Source of the DNA: Eurosta solidaginis
Lineage: Eukaryota; Arthropoda; Insecta; Diptera; Tephritidae
Assembly (NCBI RefSeq): GCF_040869045.1
Contig: NC_090319.1
Location: forward strand, 268,476,897-268,540,896
DNA length: 64,000 nucleotides
Reading direction: 5' to 3'
The notes under the pieces were generated by a model, which saw only the letters and a program-made list of their open reading frames with translations, had not been told where the DNA came from and did not search any database. The number at the start of each line of letters is the position of its first letter. Position 1 is the stretch's first letter. The translations under genes were made by a program, and so were the position numbers. This document shows, one piece after another, positions 1-9,800 of the stretch.

Positions 1-846
1 TGTTGTAAATAGTTTTGACTTGCCCAGATTTGAAAGTATTACTGTAGTATCGGGAATAGGATATTTGTCAGATGTAGGGTATTCATTTAGTTTCTGGTCA
101 TATCGCGGCGTAGGCTGCTGGCCTACCTGACAAGCTTGTCAACCAAGCTTTGCTTGCTATGCAGTGGGTGGTAAAGCAGGCAATGCTTATGTGCTGCATG
201 CCCAGCCTGCTGTTGCTAAGATAAGTGCAAGCGGCGATCACCCTTTGTTGTGATAATAAACGAGCTCACGCATATGATGTTGCTATGCTGATTATAATAT
301 CATATCTGGTTTGTTAGGCAAAGGCAGGTAGCGGGTTGTGGGTTGCTGTTGGGCTGCGTACCCAACACGTGCAATTGTTGTGCCTATGCTGTGATGTCAG
401 GAATTTAGGCAAGTTATGTTTCTAATGTAGTTGGATTGTTGGTAAGCTGCATCAACTGACTATTGACGCTTTAGTTTTCTGTTGCCCTGGTATTGCCTAT
501 TTCTGCAGCAGGTTATAGGCAAGGAAATGCCTTTGTTATGTAGGTGGTGGTACCATACCTTAACTTGTATAAAGTATGTATTGCTGGGCATTTGTCCTCT
601 CATAAGAATATGCACCTATTTGCCAAAAAACGGTGATATATTGGAAGGCTGCAGTTAGTTAAACAAATTAGCATATGTACATATGTGTTCCAGTTTTGCT
701 TCGCTGATACAATTTTAGGCATCAGCATTGCAATCCAAATTGATTTCTATTTCATTCCATTTTTCATCATTCTGAAGCGCACGGCCACGTAGCATCGTAT
801 ATGCTTATAAATTATAGTTAAAAATAAAAATTGTTTCAAGTGGAAA
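1..846. other. Unique sequence, no gene seen
   Basis: Mixed-composition DNA with no long reading frame and no repeat family found elsewhere in the window. It lies downstream of the small minus-strand ORF at 880-1137 and could be its 3' flank. Confidence 0.4.
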
Positions 847-872
847 TTTATTTGCGGTTTGTGCTTTTTATT
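847..872 (-). terminator. Two AATAAA polyadenylation signals
   Basis: The plus strand reads TTTATT at 847-852 and 867-872, giving AATAAA on the minus strand about 8 and 28 bases beyond the TAA stop at 880-882. This suits the 3' end of a short transcript from the 880-1137 ORF. AATAAA is common in AT-rich DNA, so the placement is supportive and not proof. Confidence 0.4.
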
Positions 873-879
873 AAAACAA

Positions 880-1137
880 TTAGTTACCGAAAAAGCTTGG
901 TAGTTCAACAGAAGTGTTTCCTCCATAATCTAAGTATTCTCTGGACATCGGTTTCAAGGACGCCGTTTTCGTTCTTACAGGAGTGTGCCTAGGGCTCAAA
1001 ACCCTCCGTCTGTCGTTGAATCTTTTGGTAAAATTTGAGGGCATTATTCCTGGTGACTGGCAGCTCAAGCTCCTCGCACTCACGTCTTTTGCCTCTACTT
1101 TTTTCTCCCTGAAAAGGCGTCTCGTTTCCTTTTTCAT
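880..1137 (-). CDS. Unrecognised 85-aa basic protein or last exon
   Basis: An ATG-to-TAA frame of 85 codons on the minus strand. I do not recognise the family. The product is basic and low in hydrophobic residues, with no membrane segment. It has several Ser/Thr-Pro sites (QSPG, LSPRHTPVR) of the kind phosphorylated by proline-directed kinases, and a C-terminus ending PSFFGN. Codon composition is balanced and unlike the AT-rich surroundings. Two AATAAA signals follow the stop closely. An in-frame TGA lies a few codons upstream of the ATG, so it is either a complete single-exon gene or a terminal exon whose acceptor I cannot place. No repeat homology was seen nearby. It is one of the few host-gene candidates here. 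Confidence 0.45.
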   Translation of the reverse strand: MKKETRRLFREKKVEAKDVSARSLSCQSPGIMPSNFTKRFNDRRRVLSPRHTPVRTKTASLKPMSREYLDYGGNTSVELPSFFGN

Positions 1138-1199
1138 ATCGCAGTAGCGTTCATATACTCAACGCGTTTATTCTATTTTTGTTGATTACGAATTCGATT

Positions 1200-1965
1200 T
1201 CTTAATATGTCAGTTAATCGAAATCAATTAAAATTTTCTTTTAACTTGACATTCTACTGCATGGCGAATTGGTTGAATTCGCTTTACCACCACCTGGTAT
1301 GAATTCGCCTTGCTAATAATGTAGTGAAATGTTAAAAATAATTTATAATTCCTAGCGTTATATGCGAAAAGTGGAAAAAAATCCAAGACTCAATAAACCA
1401 GCAAACAAAAACAAAGTCTTAAATGTAAGCAATTCGTGATTTTCTAAATCATGGTAAATTGCGTTGCTTTTTTTTTTTTTGTTAGCAGCTTTTGATTTAA
1501 AAATTCTCTTGCAAATCTTGTTTTCCCTTATAATTTTACCAATTTTTATTTTTCATTTTTTTATCTTCTTTTGAGTGATTTGACTTGCTAGCGATGCCAC
1601 TTCAATTAGTGTCATCAATTGTTGTAGTAAAAATAGCGTTGCTATTAACAGACCCTCACCATTACAAGCACGAAAATAGCTTGCTCTATTACATATGTAC
1701 AACAACACATCTCACACAATACAAAAATGACTAAAATACCCTGACATAACCAATTAGCACAACATAAATCAAATTAATAAACTTGACTGCCCTCTTATTT
1801 AGTCAATCAACCAGTCAAATTACGTCAAGGTAATTGGCTTTTCTACCTACCAAGCCGTGCTGTTTTTAGCAGGACTGCAAAACGACCTCACGCAATCGTG
1901 TCAAATGAATGGACATGAAAATAAGTTATAAATATGTATGTGTGCATATAAATAAAAAAACAATA
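1200..1965. other. AT-rich unique DNA, no gene seen
   Basis: No supported frame. It contains a T-run near 1469-1480 and no recognisable repeat. It separates the small ORF from the first SINE. Confidence 0.4.
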
Positions 1966-2307
1966 TAAGGCGCGATAACCTACGAAGAGAAATAACGCCG
2001 AGCTGCTCTCTTTGCGCCGTGCTCCTCTTGATTTTCCCTACAAATTGGCTGGACGGGACCTACTTGTTTTATGCCGACTCCGAACGGCATCTGCAAGGCA
2101 GATGAGTTTTCGCTGAGAGCTTTTCATGGCACAAATACGCTCGGAGCGCTTGCCAAACACTGCCGAGGGGCGATCCCCCTCAGAAAAATTTTCTTCTAAT
2201 TGAAAAACCTTATTTCTAAAATTTTAATGTTAATTTGCCCCGGGTGTGAACCCAGGGCATACGGTGTGGTAGGCGGAACATGCTACCATCACACCACGGT
2301 GGCCGCC
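1966..2307 (-). mobile_element. tRNA-derived SINE, copy 1 (minus)
   Basis: Read on the minus strand it starts with a tRNA-like head (GGCGGCCACCGTGGTGTGAT). An A-box-like stretch lies at 2282-2298 and a B-box (GGGTTCACACC) at about 2243-2254, the internal RNA polymerase III promoter layout of tRNA-derived SINEs. A ~260-bp body follows and ends GGTTATCGCGCC plus an AT-rich tail. Three more copies lie at 6523, 37697 and 57121. The target duplication is not clear here, so this copy is older than the other two long ones. Confidence 0.75.
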
Positions 2308-2529
2308 ATGCATGCGCATATATGCATTTAAACAAGCAGGCTTTTCAAATATGCAAACACTAATGGTAATGAAAAATGATTAAAGAAAATGAGACACTGT
2401 TAATAAGAGAGCGTTTAGGTGCTTCTTTTCATGTCACAAATGCATCATTGAGGTGATTTTTTTTGTGTTTTAATAAAATCTTTGTCACCTACGGAGATGT
2501 TGCAATTGAGTTTTCTACATCAATTCCAG
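2308..2529. other. Short AT-rich spacer
   Basis: No gene or clear repeat. It ends where the AAATGAGAAAGCGTCA-type repeats begin. Confidence 0.3.
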
Positions 2530-2664
2530 CTATAAATGAGAAAGCGTCATATGAAGTTTTGAAAGTGTCAATTGTAATTGATAATAGTCAGTTCTAAATG
2601 AGAATAGGCATATGTAAATGAGAAAGCATCAAATGAAAATTTTAAGCATGGTTTTTAATTGAGA

Positions 2665-3092
2665 TTATAAAAAGATAATAAATCTAAGCTGTGCATATGG
2701 CAATGGCCATATTCTGTAAGGATAAAAGTACATAATTGAAATCTTATATGTTCCGACTGACATAATTAGGTGTGAGAGAGCATTTCCATTGAACGATGTT
2801 GCATGCTGGAATGCTTTCGCGTAGTCTCCTTCAATTGATGATCTCTTCGCTCCACCCACAAAATAGTCTAAATACTGAAGCTGTTGCTCCATAACATACA
2901 TTCCGTTTGTCTGTAAAATGCGTTCCTGCACCTGTGTTTATACTTTTTCTCTAAAGAGTCTTCATGGATATCAGCATTTGAGGTCACAATACTAAATGCA
3001 GTAACAGCTGACTCATTTCTTGGGTAGCAATGTCGTTTGAAAGGTTCGCCTGTTCTTACTATCGTTGAACAACTGCCCTTACCCAAGCGCAT
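2665..3092 (-). pseudogene. Broken coding-like frame inside the subterminal-repeat element
   Basis: Two overlapping minus-strand frames (3092-2868 and 2931-2665) look like one reading frame split by a shift near 2870-2930. Both halves have protein-like composition, with motifs such as RTGEPFKRHCYPRN and LQYLDYFVGGAKRSSIEGDY, while the rest of the element does not. I cannot match them to a transposase family. It may be the remnant of the element's own ORF or a captured fragment. Confidence 0.25.
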
Positions 3093-3627
3093 GTGCTCAT
3101 CCTAAACGGACTCGTTGTCGCTCGCTCAACGCCATGCGCTCACTAAATGAATGTATAAGCCTCTTGCAATTACAAATTGTGCTTTCAAATAATTCATTCT
3201 TCTCACTAACTCCCGATTATTCTCAGTTTCATATGACAATTTCGCATTTACTTCTGACGCTTTCTCGTTTACATTTGCCTGTTCTTATTTCCATATGACG
3301 ATTTTGCATTTCTATTTGATGCTTTATCATTTCCAACTAACTAATCTTAAATACAAAAAACCCTTTCGCATTTACTTTTGATGCTCTCCTTTTTACAAAT
3401 GACTCTTCTAATATCAGAGTGACGTTTTCTCATTTACAATTTACTATTCTCATTTTCGAATGACGTGTTCGCATTTACGTTTGTCGCGTTCTAATTTTAA
3501 TTGATCAATCTTATTTACAACTAGAATACCCGGCAGGCGTTGTCCTGACCTAAATTTGGCCTATCTGCATACATTTTAATAAGCTTTTTCAGTCTGACTC
3601 TGCCACTGCGTATACGTAACATTTTAT

Positions 3628-3895
3628 GTTATGTTAATAATAATGAGCTTAAAGGCCGTGGTTAAATAAAACACAATGTTTAAAATTTCATTGGTTTTTT
3701 TAATTTGTCAATATTTCGGCTTCAGTCTGAAGCCATCTTCAGGAACTTGTGGTTATTCTTTATCGACTCGACACAAGTTCCTGAAGATGGCTTCAGACTG
3801 AAGCCGAAATATTGACAAATTAAAAAAACCAATGAAATTTTAAACATTGTGTTTTATTTAACCACGGCCTTTAAGCTCATTATTATTAACATAAC
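3628..3895. repeat. Perfect 124-bp inverted repeat with 20-nt spacer
   Basis: Arms 3628-3751 and 3772-3895 are exact reverse complements as far as I can check by eye, separated by 3752-3771. The 14-mer ACGTAACATTTTAT occurs immediately before the left arm (3614-3627) and again at 3928-3941, like a target-site duplication around a ~300-bp insertion. Each arm carries the GGCTTCAGTCTGAAGCC palindrome. Perfect arm identity implies recent formation or continuing gene conversion. Confidence 0.85.
3781..3809 (+). other. Hammerhead-ribozyme-like core (candidate)
   Basis: In the right arm: CTGAAGA (3781-3787, fits CUGANGA), then a 6-bp stem GGCTTC/GAAGCC closed by AGACT, then GAAA (3806-3809). That is the order of conserved hammerhead core boxes around stem II. 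The mirror copy is on the minus strand at 3714-3742. There is one extra T between the core and the stem, and I cannot define stem III or the cleavage site. Hammerhead motifs are known in terminal repeats of Penelope-like retroelements. Confidence 0.3.
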
Positions 3896-4190
3896 GTAAA
3901 CGCATAAGGCTATAAAAATTACCAAAAACGTAACATTTTATTATTACGTATAAACAAATAAAAAAATTTGCAATAAAATAATATTCGACTATAAACTGAG
4001 ATATAACCTATCCTATCTCTCAAGTTAGATCAAACTACACACGGGGTGCAAAACAAGTTCAAAATGGGTTCGGTAGTTTAGGAGTCCATCGCGGCCAAAA
4101 ATTTTCTGACACATGTTTTTTATATGTTAAGATAACCAATCTTATTTCCACCTGACGCCTTCTCATTTACGACTAGAAACTCAAATTCTC

Positions 4191-5136
4191 TCGGTTATAA
4201 ATTTTAAAACGCGGATTGCTGCTACTTTTGTTACCTGTAACTCTAGTTTTACTCCCAGTGTATAATAGCTCCATTATATAATACAAATTAAAACTTACTT
4301 ATGTAACTCACACACAGTTTTTCTGGATTTTAGGTAGAAAAATATGACAATATGTTTTGACATTTAGCAGTCACACTACACGGACCTTAGCATTAATATG
4401 ACACCACACCTGATTATTCTATACCCCTGTCACTGCTATGCATTCATATTTAGAATCCTTACTAATTGTGTTATCCACTTTGTTTATATTATTTCGTATG
4501 CACGCAAGTGTAGATTGCATGCGTCTACTTAAAATGTATCATCATGTCGTATTAAAGTTATTTACGCAATTAGGTTTTGCAACCTCACACTGTGCTACAC
4601 GTTGTTATGCATATTTTGCATTTGCTACAGCCCTTTAATAGTCCTTATTGCATATTAAGTGAGTAAAGGTAGTATATAGATATATATGTTGATAGTACGT
4701 GAGTAAATGCGAGCATGAAAATAAAAGGTGAACAAACCAATTACATTCTAAAAGGATACAAAGTTTGGACCATAACATTGACATAAAACAACATTTTTAG
4801 AAAAAAAATAGGCTTAGTTAGAGTTTTCTGCAGAAATTAGTAACATTGGTTCTGAATCTGATTTCGGATTTTATTAATTGATTCTTGTTTTGGAGATATT
4901 CGGCCTTAAGATGTGGACAACATGAACTACAAAGACTGCATTTCATATTAATACACACATAATTGACATAAAACGTAGTGTGAAGTCCCTTTTTCCCTCC
5001 CATAATCAACTATGAACAAAGTTCTTAAATTTGAAAAAAAGTCGACTAAAATTCGGGTTGGTTTGATGTATAGTACCTTAAATATATCGTATAACACGCA
5101 AGGTCCCTCATTTATTCGACGCAGTTATTGGGTCCT
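4191..5136. other. AT-rich unique DNA, no gene seen
   Basis: Two short frames (4438-4638 plus, 4818-5009 minus) have no recognisable domains, and neither is convincing as a gene. Confidence 0.35.
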
Positions 5137-5548
5137 CAGCGGGTTAGGGGGCTTAGAATATAACCGCGGTAGGTATGCCTGTCGTAGGACTGAAATACCA
5201 AACTGATTCAAGAGGTCCTGTAGTGCAACCCTCTCAAGGGGTTGCCAGCGCAATATATAGCTTCTCCAACCCAATTGTCAACCTCACCTACCCGTGGCGA
5301 ATCCTGTTTCATTAACAGCCGAGGATCTAGGGACCCCGAACTCCTGGTGGATCTAGGGGGTAGGAGGGCGTTATGGCCTAGAAGGTTTCATATGATCATA
5401 GCAAATCGTTCCCGAGATGGTCGGGCTAGTACCTTGATGGTGGTTGTTACCGGAACGTACCCGATCTGCATCCGGTATAGGACCATCAACCAACCCAAGC
5501 CTTCGGAGAGTGTCCTTATTGCTACAAAAACAACAACAACAACAACAC
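5137..5548 (+). mobile_element. (CAA)n-tailed short retroposon, copy 1
   Basis: Starts with a GGGTTAGGGGGCTTAGAATA-type leader, continues through TATGCCTGTCGTA (about 5174) and ends at TGTCCTTATTGCTAC followed by (CAA)n at about 5527-5548. The same unit recurs at 33246 (fragment), 36561, 55321-56000 and 60309. The 3' CAA tail and target duplications at the 55-kb copy mark it as retroposed. No protein domain is present. It could be a SINE or the 3' end of a LINE. Confidence 0.65.
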
Positions 5549-6511
5549 CGTAATTGGTATTTCTGCCATCGATATTGGCAAAAATAAGTAAACGCAAAAC
5601 AAGAAAGCGATAGGCGAAGCAGCTGTCATTATTACAACTTTGAGCAAAATCGACTTTGTTGTCGTTTTTTTTACTTACGCTTGAAATCGTCGCCTCAAAT
5701 GCTTGTTTAATCACAGTTGTAGTCAAAACTGAATATGACTCTCACAGACGTGTACCTCGTATTAATTGATTGCCGCTGAGCCTTCCCCTCTATTTATCTA
5801 GGCAAGCCTCCTTTTGGGGGACAGAAGTAGAGAATAGCTTTAATTTTTATTCGTGAACAGTACTAAGGAATGCTTTGGTGACAGATAATCGTCGTTTGAA
5901 TATTTCCGTAATTTCTAAGGACGGAACTTTATCCATGTTAGCTGAACAGAAGTCACAGAACAGATGAGCATTAGAGAATTCGGAGACGGTCTCTCGAAGT
6001 ATATTGTATTTTCTTCAATAGTCCCTGAATGAATACTGTGCTTGTGCTGGACTTCGTCTATTTGTATCAAATTAAAATTTGAACAAAATCGGCGGGATTG
6101 TTTCGGAGGCCACAAGCTACATAATAAATATGTGCATACTAAAAATTTAAATATGGCCTAAATTAACTCAGTCTACGTCTGTATTTTTCTATACAATGGC
6201 TCTTTATTGACGTTTAGAGGTGGTGCAGCTAGAAATACTTTTGGCCCTTCAGCACTTGCGACTGGTAAGTTGCAAGAACTCCTACAGAAAAGAGGGAACT
6301 GTTAAGTTACTATTACTTTGTTTATATAAAAATTGAATTATTTCTCGGTTAGGTACACAGATGCTCCCTGATAGTTATAGATTGGAATAAAACAAGTTAC
6401 TATGACTTTAATGACCCAAACGGAAGTCTTTATTTTCCATCTCTAGCTTACAGAAGTTGGCTGTGGTTCTCAGTAATTATTATCTATCGATATACGTTAT
6501 ACAATATTCAG
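5549..6511. other. Unique DNA, no gene seen
   Basis: Short frames only (for example 5915-6115 minus), with no domain, repeat or splice support. Confidence 0.3.
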
Positions 6512-6522
6512 CTTTTGGTATA

Positions 6523-6886
6523 AAAAAAAGCGTATAAAATAAGGCGCGATAACCTCCGAAGAGATCTAAGGCCGAGCTTCTCTTCCAATTTGCGTCTTGC
6601 TCCTCTTGATTTTCCCTACAAATTGGCCGGAGGGGACCTACATGTTTTATGCCGACTCCGAACGGCATCTGCAAGGCAGATGAGTTTTCACTGAGAGCTT
6701 TTCATGGCAGTAATACACCCGGAGCGCTTGCCAAACACTGCCGAGGGGCGACCCCGCTTAGAAAAATTTTCTTCTAATTGAAAAACCTTATTTCTAAAAT
6801 TTTGATGTTGCTTTGCCCGGGAGTTGAACCCAGGGCATACGGTGTCATAGGCGGAGCACGCTACCATCACACCACGGTGGCCGCCA
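6523..6886 (-). mobile_element. tRNA-derived SINE, copy 2 (minus), 11-bp target duplication
   Basis: Same family as 1966-2307 and nearly full length. It is flanked by the perfect direct repeat CTTTTGGTATA at 6512-6522 and 6887-6897, as expected for LINE-type target-primed insertion. The tRNA-like head lies at the right end. The B-box is altered relative to the 37.7-kb copy (GAGTTGAACCC on the plus strand). No protein is encoded; minus-strand frames here are incidental. Confidence 0.85.
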
Positions 6887-6897
6887 CTTTTGGTATA

Positions 6898-7998
6898 TTT
6901 AGGTATATTTAGCAGGGTTGCATTTGTTTTTCTACCTTTGATATATTTTGGCTGTGCCCATACCAAAACACATTTTCGAACAATACTAATGGTTCCATGT
7001 GCTTCAACACGTCTGCCTATATATTAAAAATTGAAGGTTTCACATCGAAACCACTTATTTTGATTTTAAAAAAGCAATTAGTAAATGTAATCCATGCTTC
7101 GTTAGCTAGTTACATCATTAAACTATCAGCAAAAAATTGTTAATATTTTGATGATAGAACAAGTTACGCTAGATTGGCTGCCGATAGTAGTAGAAACATG
7201 AAAAAGCAAACCAAATTTGGACTCACGTAACTATAGAATTTTTGTTGGAATTTCAGAACTTCTTCAAACTTCAGAGCCACATCTCAAAATTTTATGGAAC
7301 AAAATATGCTTATAGTACATTTTAGAACTACCCCGTTGCCACAATTTTGTTAATCAAAACATAAGCAATTCCTAGCGACCCTGGGATATTTAACTATAGA
7401 TCTCCTAACTTCAGAGTTTTGGGGTATAGTCGATATTGTAAGTATATAGTTTTTGTATACTCGACTAGGCCTTCAATATGAGATACGTTTCGCATATATT
7501 TTATTTTCACTACGTTATTGTTTTTGTTGTAGCGATAAAGACATATTATCACTAGCACAGAGTGGTATTAATCATACTACCTTTATCATACAACTGGGTT
7601 TATAAGCTTCAGTTATCACCAGCTTATATTCAATGCAGATGTACCAGACCTTTAATTTATTTATCACCTCAATTATATTTTAATAAATTAACTGAGTGAC
7701 TATTTGCGCTCTAATAAATGAGCTTCGCCGCCTGACGGCACAGCATGCAAATTAAGTTAAAGATTTTTGCAATAAATAATTGATATTACACTAATAAAAT
7801 AGCTATACAATGCGATAGAGGCAAATTGTGAAATGAGTTTTTAATTGCGCAGAACAAATGGAACATTTTAACTAATTGTCTTGTAAGTATCTACGTGCGT
7901 ATGTATGTATGTATTTACATCAAACAAGCACGCGAAAAGAGCATCGCCATCAACAGCTGCTACTAGCGAGTTGTAGCCGCAAGAAAATCAAAAACAAC
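6898..7998. other. AT-rich unique DNA; (GTAT)n near 7896-7913
   Basis: No supported gene. A short fragment TTTTTGTTGTAGCGATAAAG at about 7520-7540 resembles the end of the (CAA)n retroposon on the minus strand. A GTAT microsatellite sits just before the long repeat. Confidence 0.35.
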
Positions 7999-9800
7999 AA
8001 GTAAGGAAGGCTAAGTTCGGGTGTAACCGAACATTAAATACCCAGCTGAGAGCTTTGGAGACAAAATAAGGGAAAATCAACATGTAGGAAAATGAACCTA
8101 TGGTAACCCTGGAATACGTTTGTAAGACATGGGTATCAAATGGAAGGTATTAATGAGTGTTTTAAAAGGGAGGGATCCTTAGTTCTATAGGTGGACACCT
8201 TTTCTAGATATCGCCATAAAGGTGGGCCAGGGGTGACTATAGAATCTGTTTGTACGATACGGGTATCAAATAAAAGGTGTTAATAAGTTTTTTAAAAGGG
8301 ATTGGGCGTTAGTTCTATAGGTGGACGCCTTTTCGAGATATCGCCTTAGAGGTGGACCAGGGGTGACTCCAGAATGTGTTTGTACGATATGGGGATCAAA
8401 TGAAAAGTATTAATGAGGGTTTTAAAAGGGAGTGGCCTTAAGTTTATGTTTGAAGGCGTTTTCGAGATATCGACCAAAATGTGGACGAGGGTGACCCAGA
8501 ACATCATTTTTCGGGTACCGTTAATTTATTTATATATGTAATACCACGAACAGTATTCCTGCCAAGATTCCAAGGGCTTTTGATTTCGCCCTGCAGAAAT
8601 TTTTCATTTTCTTCTACTTAATATGGCAGGTGTCACACCCATTTTACAAAGTTTTTTCCAAAGTTATATTTTGCGTCAATAAACCAATCCAATTACCATG
8701 TTTCATCCTTTTTTCATATTTGGTATAGAATTATGGCATTTTTTTCATTTTTCGTAATTTTCGATATCGAAAAATTGGGCGTGGTCATAGTCGGCTTTTA
8801 GCCAGTTTTTATACCAAGATAAAGCGAGTTCTTATAAGTACGTGAACTAAGTTTAGTAAAGATATATCGATTTTTGCTCAAGTTATCGTGTTAATCGCCG
8901 AGCCTAAGGACAGACGGTCGACTGTGTATAAAAACTGGGCGCGGATTAAAACGATTTCGCCCATTTTCACAGAAAACACTTATCGTCATAGAATCTAGGC
9001 CCCTACCAAATTTCAGAAGGATTGGTAAGTTTTTGTTCGACTTATGGCATTAAAAGTATTCTAGACAAATTAAATCAAAAAGGCCCATTTTGAAATTTTC
9101 TTTTATATTTTTATTTTGTCGAACCATATCATTACTGGAGCTGAATTTTGACATAATTTACTTATATACTGTAAAGATATTAAATTTTTTGTTAAAATTT
9201 GACTTAAAAAAAATTTTTTAAAGTGGGCGTGTTCGTCATCCGAATTCGCTAATTTTTATTTAGCGCACATATAGTAATAGGAGCAACGCGCCTCCCAAAT
9301 TTCATCATGATATCTTCAACGACTGCGAAATTACAGCTTGCAAAACTTTTCAATTACCTTCTTTTAAAGGTGGGCGGTGTCCGATTTCGTACATTTTAAA
9401 TAGCGATGTGAGATGAGCGCCCAGGAACCCACATACCGAATTTAATCAAGATACCTCAAAATTTACTCAAGTTATCGTGTTTACAGACGAACGGTCAGAC
9501 GGACGGACGGACAGGCGTTGTTATAGTCCGATTTCGTTCATTTTAAATAGCGATCTGAGATGAGGAGGCCCAGGAATCTACATACCAAATTTCATCAAGA
9601 AACCTCAAAATTTACTCAAGTCATCGTGTTAACGGGCAGACGGACGGACCGACGGACATGGCTCAATCAAATTTTTTTTCGATACTGATGATTTTGATAT
9701 ATGGAAGTCTATATCTATTTCGATTCCTTTATATCTGTACAACCAACCGTTATGCAATCAAAGTTAATATACTCTGTGAGCTCTGCTCAACTGAATATAA
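7999..9800 (+). repeat. Long non-coding interspersed repeat, copy 1
   Basis: Begins AAGTAAGGAAGGCTAAGTTC and ends near CTCTGCTCAACTGAATATAA. Both ends carry related inverted motifs (CAGCTGAGAGCT at the left, reverse complement of a CAGTTGAGCAGAGCT form at the right), so there are weak terminal inverted repeats. The interior has three ~125-bp tandem units, GGGCGTGGT-type phrases and a GACGGACGGAC cluster. There is no long ORF. Copies lie at 11098 and 50941, with fragments at 28785, 54120 and 61800. The mobilising system is unknown to me. Confidence 0.7.
8090..8500 (+). repeat. Three tandem ~125-bp units
   Basis: Each unit has GTTTGTA(C/A)GA(T/C)A, a (G)GTATCAAATGAAAGG-type core, TTTTAAAAGGGA, TAGTTCTATAGGTGGAC and TTTTCGAGATATCG in the same order. 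The core matches the tandem units inside the Helitrons at 30.7-33, 48.3-49.7 kb and, inverted, at 61.1-61.5 kb. Confidence 0.7.

Larger units (their letters stand above)
3521..4132 (-). mobile_element. Short Helitron (non-autonomous), minus
   Basis: Read on the minus strand it begins TCTTAACATATAAAA at 4132 and ends CTAG at 3521-3524. A hairpin with one mismatch (GGCAGG/CCTGAC, plus strand) sits just inside the 3' end. The 3' terminal ~60 bases match the ends of the larger Helitrons at 31.8 and 33.2 kb. Flanks are A on the left and T on the right, the A^T target expected for Helitrons, and the host repeat resumes exactly on either side. It encodes no Rep/helicase. Most of its interior is a large inverted repeat. 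Confidence 0.75.
2530..4190. mobile_element. Unassigned element with subterminal short repeats
   Basis: Left side (about 2530-2660) has AAATGAGAAAGCGTCA-type motifs on the plus strand. Right side (about 3190-3520, resuming 4133-4185) has many copies of the reverse complement, such as TGACGCTTTCTCGTTTAC. The two sides therefore face each other around a ~500-bp centre that contains a broken minus-strand frame. This is the architecture of a foldback-like or subterminal-repeat DNA transposon. A Helitron (3521-4132) interrupts the right array. I recognise no transposase, so the class is open and the outer ends are approximate. Confidence 0.4.

Noticed and set aside
6688..6966. 92-codon minus-strand ORF
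   Set aside because: It is the SINE body and head translated; a nearly identical ORF is in the 37.7-kb SINE copy.
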